The translations under genes were made by a program, and so were the position numbers. 15,362 nucleotides of DNA from Legionella sp. (GTDB lineage: Bacteria; Pseudomonadota; Gammaproteobacteria; Legionellales; Legionellaceae): assembly GCA_004297865.1 (NCBI GenBank), contig SCSO01000440.1, positions 1 to 15,362 on the forward strand. The letters are read 5' to 3'. This document shows, piece by piece, positions 8,287 to 13,383 of this stretch (position 1 is its first letter; every line of letters starts with the position of its first letter). Under the pieces are notes generated by a model. That model ran no database searches, was not told where the DNA came from, and saw nothing but the letters and a program-made list of their open reading frames with translations.

Positions 8287-8328
8287 ATGGAATAATCTAG
8301 GGGTTTTTGAGCAAATAGTTGTAGAATA

Positions 8329-8370
8329 GCGAGCGAGATATTTGGTCCAAGTTAGAATAAACTCTCGCGC
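8329..8370 (+). other. Bulged inverted repeat in the pilQ-aroK gap
   Basis: GCGAGCGAGA (8329-8338) pairs with TCTCGCGC (8363-8370) as eight base pairs with a two-base AG bulge. The 24-base loop holds a small TTGG-T-CCAA palindrome. No T-run follows, so it is not a standard terminator. The rest of the 160-bp gap shows nothing else certain. Confidence 0.4.
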
Positions 8371-8380
8371 AGGATGCAGC

Positions 8381-8407
8381 TTGTGAAATCAGGGAATTAC
8401 AGATAAT
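8381..8407 (+). promoter_or_regulatory. Candidate promoter for aroK-aroB-damX-like
   Basis: TTGTGA (8381-8386) and GATAAT (8402-8407) match four and five of six consensus bases, but the 15-bp spacer is short. This would give a leader of about 33 nt. The 160-bp gap after pilQ suggests that a separate promoter exists hereabouts. Confidence 0.3.
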
Positions 8408-8446
8408 GTTCAACTAAAATTTATTGAAAGAGGTTAGTAATTAAAG

Positions 8447-8974
8447 ATGAGCATAGTTAAAGTACGAAATATTTTTCTCATTGGACCCATGGGTGCAGGA
8501 AAAAGCACTATTGGTCGTGCTTTGGCAAAGGAGCTCAAATTAGAATTTTATGATTCTGATGAAGTCATTGAGGAACGGGCTGGTGCAGATATTTCATGGA
8601 TTTTTGACATTGAAGGTGAAGAAGGTTTTCGCCGTCGAGAACAAAAAGTCATAGATGAGCTAACTCAAAAGACCAATATTGTTTTAGCCACCGGAGGCGG
8701 TGTTGTAATAACCCCTGAGAATCGTAATGCTCTTGCTGGACGAGGTACCGTTATTTATTTAAAAACCTCATTACAACAACAATTTGAGCGTACCAAACGC
8801 GATACTAAAAGACCCTTATTGCAAACCAATGATCTTGAGGGTCGCTTAGAAGTTTTGCGCGATGAGCGTGAACCATTTTATGACGAATTGGCTGATGTGA
8901 GTTTTGAAACTGATAAATTAACCGTGAAGGCTGTGGCCAATAACATAATTAAATACATCTATGGCGAAGTTTGA
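8447..8974 (+). CDS. aroK: Shikimate kinase
   Basis: Phosphorylates shikimate at O-3 with ATP in the pathway to chorismate (cytoplasm). The Walker A loop GPMGAGKST is at 13-21 (Lys19). The shikimate-binding segment DSDEVIEERAG begins at Asp36 with Asp38 conserved, FRRRE is at 60-64, and the GGG loop is at 82-84. The lid carries RDTKRPLL. Length (175) is usual for AroK. The closest purine-rich run, GAAAGAGG at 8426-8433, is rather far (13 nt) from the ATG. The 3' end overlaps aroB by 14 bp. Confidence 0.97.
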   Translation: MSIVKVRNIFLIGPMGAGKSTIGRALAKELKLEFYDSDEVIEERAGADISWIFDIEGEEGFRRREQKVIDELTQKTNIVLATGGGVVITPENRNALAGRGTVIYLKTSLQQQFERTKRDTKRPLLQTNDLEGRLEVLRDEREPFYDELADVSFETDKLTVKAVANNIIKYIYGEV

Positions 8975-10064
8975 GGCGTTGGCTCAAGTAAATGTTTCCT
9001 TAGCGGAACATCAATACCCAATTATTATTTGCAGCAATGGGTTGCAAAATTCTGAGTTATTAAAACAACTAGTTCCTACAACTCAGGTTCTTATTGTAAG
9101 TAACCCAACGATTGCTACCTGGTATTTAAGCACTGTACAAGCTGCTTTTCAGGCGATTCAATGTGATGTAGTCCTTATAGACGATGGGGAAGAGCATAAA
9201 AACCAACGAAGTTTAAATAAGATTTATGATGTACTTATAGATAAAAAGCATCATCGGGACACAACTCTTATTGCCTTGGGCGGCGGAGTAATAGGGGATA
9301 TTACCGGGTTTGCTGCAGCCACCTACCAACGTGGTGTTAGTTTTCTGCAAATTCCTACCACTTTACTAGCCCAAGTGGATGCTTCTGTTGGCGGCAAAAC
9401 AGCAATTAATTATGCCCAAGGAAAAAATATCATAGGAAGTTTTTATCAACCCAAAGCGGTGTTGATCGATATTAATACACTACGGACTTTACCTGAAAGA
9501 GAATTTAAAGCGGGATTAGCAGAGATAGTAAAATACGCCTTATTAACTGGCGGTCCTTTTTTAAAACGGCTTACCGAGGTGGCAGAAGAAGGGCTAACGG
9601 CATCTCATCCACAATTACCTCAACTTATTGAGGATTGTTGCCGAATCAAGGCACAATTTGTTGAGAGTGATGAAAAGGAAAAGGGTAAGCGAGCTCTACT
9701 TAATTTAGGCCATACTTTTGCCCATGCTTTAGAAGCATACACGAATTACCAGCAATGGTTACATGGAGAAGCGGTTGCAATAGGTTTATATTGTGCGGCA
9801 CAACTGTCTTATCATTTAAATTTAATCGATGTCGCACTGGTTGTTCAGGTGGAACAAATGTTAAACTCTCTGGGATTACCTCATAAAATTCCCAGAAGTA
9901 TCGATCTGTATAAACTTAAAGAATTAATGAGCTTAGATAAAAAAATAAAAAATAATCATTTACGTTTTGTAGTGATTAAAAATCCGGGTAATTGTTATCT
10001 AGATGATCAAATAACTGAAGATTGTTTAGATAAAACACTTATATCTGCGGTAGAAGGAGAATAA
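8961..10064 (+). CDS. aroB: 3-dehydroquinate synthase
   Basis: Converts DAHP to 3-dehydroquinate, the second step of the shikimate pathway, using NAD+ and a divalent metal. The NAD-binding features DGEEHK (75-80) and LGGGVIGDITGFAAATYQRG (106-125) are present, as are IPTTLLAQVDASVGGKTAIN and NIIGSFYQP. Metal ligands are Glu188 (GLAEIVK), His251 (LGHTFAHA) and His268 (LHGEAVAIG), all intact. Length (367) is typical. The ATG overlaps the end of aroK and has no visible Shine-Dalgarno, so coupling to aroK translation is likely. The stop is 2 bp before the next gene. Confidence 0.97.
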   Translation: MAKFEALAQVNVSLAEHQYPIIICSNGLQNSELLKQLVPTTQVLIVSNPTIATWYLSTVQAAFQAIQCDVVLIDDGEEHKNQRSLNKIYDVLIDKKHHRDTTLIALGGGVIGDITGFAAATYQRGVSFLQIPTTLLAQVDASVGGKTAINYAQGKNIIGSFYQPKAVLIDINTLRTLPEREFKAGLAEIVKYALLTGGPFLKRLTEVAEEGLTASHPQLPQLIEDCCRIKAQFVESDEKEKGKRALLNLGHTFAHALEAYTNYQQWLHGEAVAIGLYCAAQLSYHLNLIDVALVVQVEQMLNSLGLPHKIPRSIDLYKLKELMSLDKKIKNNHLRFVVIKNPGNCYLDDQITEDCLDKTLISAVEGE

Positions 10065-10066
10065 AA

Positions 10067-11593
10067 ATGAAAGATGGAATGATTCAGCTGGACTCTGCAG
10101 CTGCAACTCAACCAAGAATACTATTTAAACCAACTTCCTGGTTAGCGAAGGTGGATTTCATCAATCATCTAATTCTTTTTAATAATCTGCTTATTACAAT
10201 ATTGTCTGAGAAAGAAGGTGGCAAAACTTGTTTTAGCACTTTATTGCAAAATAATTTAGATCAACAAATCAAATCCATTGCTTTGACTTTAAATCCAACG
10301 TGCACTCGTGAGCAATTGATTACTGATCTAAATGCTCAATTGCATTTGAATGCAGATGCAGCAACCAATGTTGCAGGTATAGTCACACAAATTAACGAGC
10401 GTAAAGCACATGTGCTTTTGGTTATTGATAACGCGCAATACTTACCTGAGGCCTTCATTGAAGAGATAATGCAAGGGATAAAAGGCCAAGAAGATTTTGG
10501 TTTCTTTCACGTTTGCTTAGTTTCAGATCATTCAATAGTTGCTACTTTAAATCATCTTGCAGTAAATCAATTCAATAATTTGATTCATACCGTTGAGATC
10601 GGGCCACTCAATGAAAGTGAAACGAGAACTTATGTACTGCAAAGAGCGATGAATGCACGTTTGATTAATCGTCCTTTAACCGATGCACAATTTAAAGAAT
10701 TCTATCAATTGACTAAAGGCAATCTAGCAAAAATTAATAAAGAGTTAGAGCCTTTTATTAACAATTGTTCTACCCCACAAAAAGTGAAAAAATTAATCAA
10801 TTTGAAAAAAGCCAGTATGGCAGTGAGTGCCGCTGCAGTGGCTGCGATTTCGTATATGTATTTTGATAGTTTGTACCAAGATCCAATAACTCCTCGAACG
10901 ATTACTGCAGTAGTGCATCAACGTTTAGGTAATTTATTTGATAGAACTCGAGCCTCTTTAGCACAAAATAAACCCTTAGAAAGTGATATTCCTTCTTGGT
11001 TAGATTCTTCTAAGCACCAATTTGTGCGTGTAGCCTTACCTAAAAAGGAATATTTAACTGAGGATGAGTATTTGCCTGAAGAGCAAATGGAAGAAGAGAT
11101 AAACACGGTTGCGGTATTAGATAAAGTACTAGTCATCCCTAAGATTAAACCGCAGAAGGATATAGCGGAGTTTGAACGTATGGCTGCTGCAGATTCTGTT
11201 GCAAATGCCGCGCGAAAATTTGCAGAAAATGAACAAAAACTTCAGCTGGCAGCAAACCAAGCAAAAGAAGAGGCTAAACAGGCCGCTGTCCAGCAAGTGA
11301 GCACTCCAGTGCAATCTGTGGCTAAACAAGAGAATAAAGAGGGTGTTTATACTATCCAATTAGCTGCGAGTCATAAAGCAGGTGAAGTAGAGCATTTTAA
11401 GAACAGTAATAAATTACTGGCCGAAACGAAAGTAAGGCATTTTACTAATGAAAAGGGTACTTGGTATGTTTTGACCTTGGGCGAATACACGACCAGGAGC
11501 CAGGCGACTTCCGAAGTTAATAAACTGCCGCCGGCATTGGCAAAGCTTAATCCTTGGGTAAGACCTATTAATGGGTTAAATAAAGTAGGTTAA
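10067..11593 (+). CDS. DamX-like protein: degenerate AAA ATPase domain plus SPOR domain
   Basis: Probable cell-division and peptidoglycan-binding protein of the DamX type, which in gammaproteobacteria lies after aroKB. Residues about 20-240 resemble the ExeA/AAA_22 ATPase fold, with a P-loop SEKEGGKT (47-54) and Walker B HVLLVIDNAQ (115-124). Both are atypical: the first Gly of GxxxxGKT is Ser47, and Asn122 stands where Glu is usual after the Walker B Asp121, so binding without hydrolysis is plausible. A weak membrane segment (about 249-267, AVSAAAVAAISYMYF) precedes an acidic linker (320-350), a helical Ala/Gln/Lys stretch (365-410), and a C-terminal SPOR domain (about 426-500, beginning GVYTIQLAAS) that would bind denuded glycan in the periplasm. 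AAGGAGA at 10054-10060 fixes the ATG. The SPOR call is firm; the damX symbol is less certain, so it is left blank. Confidence 0.9.
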   Translation: MKDGMIQLDSAAATQPRILFKPTSWLAKVDFINHLILFNNLLITILSEKEGGKTCFSTLLQNNLDQQIKSIALTLNPTCTREQLITDLNAQLHLNADAATNVAGIVTQINERKAHVLLVIDNAQYLPEAFIEEIMQGIKGQEDFGFFHVCLVSDHSIVATLNHLAVNQFNNLIHTVEIGPLNESETRTYVLQRAMNARLINRPLTDAQFKEFYQLTKGNLAKINKELEPFINNCSTPQKVKKLINLKKASMAVSAAAVAAISYMYFDSLYQDPITPRTITAVVHQRLGNLFDRTRASLAQNKPLESDIPSWLDSSKHQFVRVALPKKEYLTEDEYLPEEQMEEEINTVAVLDKVLVIPKIKPQKDIAEFERMAAADSVANAARKFAENEQKLQLAANQAKEEAKQAAVQQVSTPVQSVAKQENKEGVYTIQLAASHKAGEVEHFKNSNKLLAETKVRHFTNEKGTWYVLTLGEYTTRSQATSEVNKLPPALAKLNPWVRPINGLNKVG

Positions 11594-11603
11594 TTTATAC
11601 TCA

Positions 11604-11682
11604 AGTAGGTTGGGTCGTGACCCAACATAATCATTTACACCTTTGCTCAAGATCTTTATGTTGGGTCACGACCCAACCTACT
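11604..11682. repeat. Pair of inverted palindromic repeats downstream of the DamX-like gene
   Basis: Bases 11604-11630 and 11656-11682 are exact reverse complements (27 bp each) separated by 25 bp. Each arm also contains its own 18-bp palindrome, GTTGGGTCGTGACCCAAC at 11609-11626 and GTTGGGTCACGACCCAAC at 11660-11677. The element can fold as one large stem or as two small hairpins. The right half recurs beyond uspA at 12297-12332. Confidence 0.9.
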
Positions 11683-11690
11683 ACTTTTTT
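11604..11690 (+). terminator. Probable intrinsic terminator after the aroKB-damX-like operon
   Basis: The 27-bp stem (arms 11604-11630 and 11656-11682) is followed after two bases by six T at 11685-11690, only 11 bp beyond the stop codon. On the opposite strand no T-run follows, so termination is predicted only for plus-strand transcription. The repeat may have been recruited for this role. Confidence 0.55.
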
Positions 11691-11722
11691 CGTGCCCGTG
11701 AGCGTGCCCATGCCCGTTCACG
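11691..11722. repeat. GC-rich hexamer tandem array (consensus CGTGCC)
   Basis: Read in steps of six the sequence is CGTGCC, CGTGAG, CGTGCC, CATGCC, CGTTCA, CG: five and a third imperfect units in frame. It is markedly more GC-rich than its surroundings. It abuts the terminator T-run and lies about 100 bp before uspA. No coding role is seen; bases 11723-11780 hold nothing else recognisable. Confidence 0.6.
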
Positions 11723-11757
11723 AAAACCCGCCTGTATGCCCTCGTCTATGCTTACCC

Positions 11758-11786
11758 CTGGAAAATACCCAGAAATCTGCTAATCT
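11758..11786 (+). promoter_or_regulatory. Weak candidate promoter for uspA
   Basis: CTGGAA (11758-11763) and TAATCT (11781-11786) are 17 bp apart, matching three and four of six consensus bases. This is the best pair seen between the terminator and uspA, but it is weak. Confidence 0.25.
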
Positions 11787-11806
11787 TAATTAAGGATATG
11801 AATTTC

Positions 11807-11813
11807 AAGGAGA
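11807..11813 (+). promoter_or_regulatory. Ribosome binding site that sets the uspA start
   Basis: AAGGAGA lies 5 nt before ATG at 11819. An upstream in-frame ATG at 11798 has AAGG only 2 nt away, so 11819 is preferred. Confidence 0.75.
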
Positions 11814-11818
11814 AAGCG

Positions 11819-12250
11819 ATGTATAAAAGGGTATTATTTGCTACCGATTTTGACGAAGTAGGGGTTTTAGCAGCCCATAAGGCCAAGAAAATTGCCGATG
11901 AAAATGGTGCTGATTTAATCTTAGTTCATGTCGTTGAGCCCATTCCCGCCTATGCTTATCCTGGATTTGCAGGTTTTGCGGAAGTGGAATTGTCTATCCG
12001 CGAACAAGCTGAAAAGGAACTTAATGAACTAGCTGAAAAGTTAGGTGTGGATGCTAAACACCGTTTTATTGAATTCGGTTCTACTAAAAATGAAATATTA
12101 AGAGTAGCAGAAGAACACAAAATCGATCTTATTGTAACAGGAAGCCATGGGAAACACGGTCTTTCTTTATTACTAGGATCTACCGCAAATGCCATTTTAC
12201 ATGGTGCGAATTGCGATGTGTTAATTTGCCGTCCAATTGTTAAACATTAG
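11819..12250 (+). CDS. Universal stress protein, UspA family
   Basis: Small cytoplasmic alpha/beta (Rossmann-like) stress protein that typically dimerises and supports survival under starvation or other stress; no specific reaction is assigned. The 143 residues begin MYKRVLFATDF, the usual first strand with its Asp. LILVHVVEPIP forms strand two, and the C-terminal signature VTGSHGKHGLSLLLGSTANAIL is typical of the family. That loop resembles the ATP-binding G-2x-G-9x-G-S/T motif but has eight rather than nine residues in the second gap, so nucleotide binding is uncertain. An upstream ATG (11798) would add seven residues, but the ribosome binding site favours 11819. The gene stands alone, with palindromic repeats on both sides. 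Confidence 0.93.
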   Translation: MYKRVLFATDFDEVGVLAAHKAKKIADENGADLILVHVVEPIPAYAYPGFAGFAEVELSIREQAEKELNELAEKLGVDAKHRFIEFGSTKNEILRVAEEHKIDLIVTGSHGKHGLSLLLGSTANAILHGANCDVLICRPIVKH

Positions 12251-12262
12251 TAGTTTATTCAT

Positions 12263-12332
12263 TGTTGGGCTGTAAAGCCCAACATCACCCTCAGCACTCA
12301 AGATCCTTATGTTGGGTCTCGACCCAACCTAC
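12263..12332. repeat. Palindromic repeat pair downstream of uspA
   Basis: Two hairpins sit between uspA and ribF. The first is a 9-bp stem (12263-12271 with 12276-12284, loop GTAA, core GTTGGGCT/AGCCCAAC), a variant of the family. The second is the perfect palindrome GTTGGGTCTCGACCCAAC at 12311-12328. Bases 12297-12332 match 11646-11681 in direct orientation with two differences over 36 bp. No T-run follows directly, so a terminator role for uspA is possible but not shown. Confidence 0.85.
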
Positions 12333-12343
12333 AATACTACCCC

Positions 12344-12372
12344 TCAACTCTAAAAAACAGTATACTCATAAT
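12344..12372 (+). promoter_or_regulatory. Candidate ribF-ileS promoter
   Basis: TCAACT (12344-12349) and CATAAT (12367-12372) are 17 bp apart, with three and five of six consensus matches. A separate TATACT at 12361-12366 is an alternative -10 without a good -35. No FMN riboswitch-like sequence is seen upstream of ribF. Confidence 0.3.
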
Positions 12373-12395
12373 TCTATTTACTAATTGAATTCTAA

Positions 12396-13331
12396 ATGAA
12401 ATTATTACGCGGCATTTCAAATCTAATTCATTTTGATCGGGGTGTGGTGGCCACCATTGGTAATTTTGATGGGGTTCATTTAGGGCATCAGCATTTAATT
12501 CAAACGCTTAAAGCCAAAGCTAACTCCTTGAATTTGCCAGTAGTTGTCATTTTGTTTGAACCGCAGCCGCGGGAATATTTTAAAAAGGAACAAGCACCAG
12601 CTCGCTTAGCTACCTTGAGAGAAAAGGTCGAAATGCTGCAGCACTGTGAGGTAGATTACCTTTATTGCATTCGTTTTAACGAACGAGTAGCACAAACATT
12701 ACCAGCTGAATTTGCTACAGAGCTTTTATTTAAAAATTTAAACGTCAAATATTTGCTTGTAGGGGCTGATTTTCACTTTGGTAAAAATCGTCAAGGAGAT
12801 GTGGAGCTATTGCAAATGCTCGGCAAGGAATACGGCTGTGAAGTTGAGATTTTTGCAGATTATATGCTAGATAAGCAAAAAATCAGTTCCAGCAAAATTC
12901 GTGAGGCATTGGATTTGGGTAATTTTGCCTTGGCCCAGCGCTATTTAGGACGACCTTATAGTATTTCAGGACGAGTACTTAGAGGTGATGGCCGGGGCCG
13001 ACAATGGGGAATACCTACGGCGAATTTATGCTTAAAGCGATTGTCCTTACCCTTGCATGGCGTGTTTGTCATACAGGCAGAGATTGCCGGTAAATGCTAT
13101 TATGGTGTAGCTAATTTAGGAAATCGTCCTACTGTTGATGGCACAAAAAATGTGCTAGAAGTTCACTTATTTGACTTCAATCAGTCCATTTATGGTGAAC
13201 AATTACGAGTGTCTTTCTTGCACAAATTGCGCGGAGAGGTTAAATTCACCTCAGTGGATAATTTAATTGCCCAAATTCATCTCGATATTGAGGCAGCAAA
13301 ACGTTATTTAAAAGACAATTCAATCAATTAA
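12396..13331 (+). CDS. ribF: Bifunctional riboflavin kinase / FAD synthetase
   Basis: Cytoplasmic enzyme that phosphorylates riboflavin to FMN and adenylates FMN to FAD. The N-terminal nucleotidyltransferase domain has TIGNFDGVHLGHQ (20-32, with the HLGH motif at 28-31), GADFHFGKNRQGD (123-135) and ISSSKIR (163-169). The C-terminal kinase domain (about 185-306) has GDGRGRQWGIPTANL (197-211) and the catalytic Glu255 in LEVHLFDF. Length (311) is standard. No clear Shine-Dalgarno precedes the ATG, but the N-terminus MKLLRGI aligns with the start expected for the family. ileS begins 52 bp downstream on the same strand, the usual ribF-ileS arrangement of gammaproteobacteria. Confidence 0.97.
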   Translation: MKLLRGISNLIHFDRGVVATIGNFDGVHLGHQHLIQTLKAKANSLNLPVVVILFEPQPREYFKKEQAPARLATLREKVEMLQHCEVDYLYCIRFNERVAQTLPAEFATELLFKNLNVKYLLVGADFHFGKNRQGDVELLQMLGKEYGCEVEIFADYMLDKQKISSSKIREALDLGNFALAQRYLGRPYSISGRVLRGDGRGRQWGIPTANLCLKRLSLPLHGVFVIQAEIAGKCYYGVANLGNRPTVDGTKNVLEVHLFDFNQSIYGEQLRVSFLHKLRGEVKFTSVDNLIAQIHLDIEAAKRYLKDNSIN

Positions 13332-13342
13332 TTCCAGTTTAT

Positions 13343-13357
13343 TTTGATATTATCAAA
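13343..13357 (+). other. Small hairpin between ribF and ileS
   Basis: TTTGAT and ATCAAA form a 6-bp stem with loop ATT in the 52-bp gap. It lacks a GC-rich stem and an immediate T-run, so it is unlikely to end transcription, and ribF-ileS readthrough is expected. Confidence 0.3.
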
Positions 13358-13383
13358 CTGAACGTTTTACAGAGTATGTACGA

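Noticed and set aside
11798..11818. ATG at 11798 as the uspA start.
   Set aside because: The strong AAGGAGA at 11807-11813 lies inside this extension and serves the ATG at 11819, which gives the normal family N-terminus.
11604..12332. Repeated palindromes as a CRISPR array.
   Set aside because: The spacing is irregular, the copies are in both orientations, and a gene lies between them; there are no regular spacers.
12251..12395. FMN riboswitch upstream of ribF.
   Set aside because: The 145-bp gap is filled by palindromic repeats and shows no RFN-like conserved segments.
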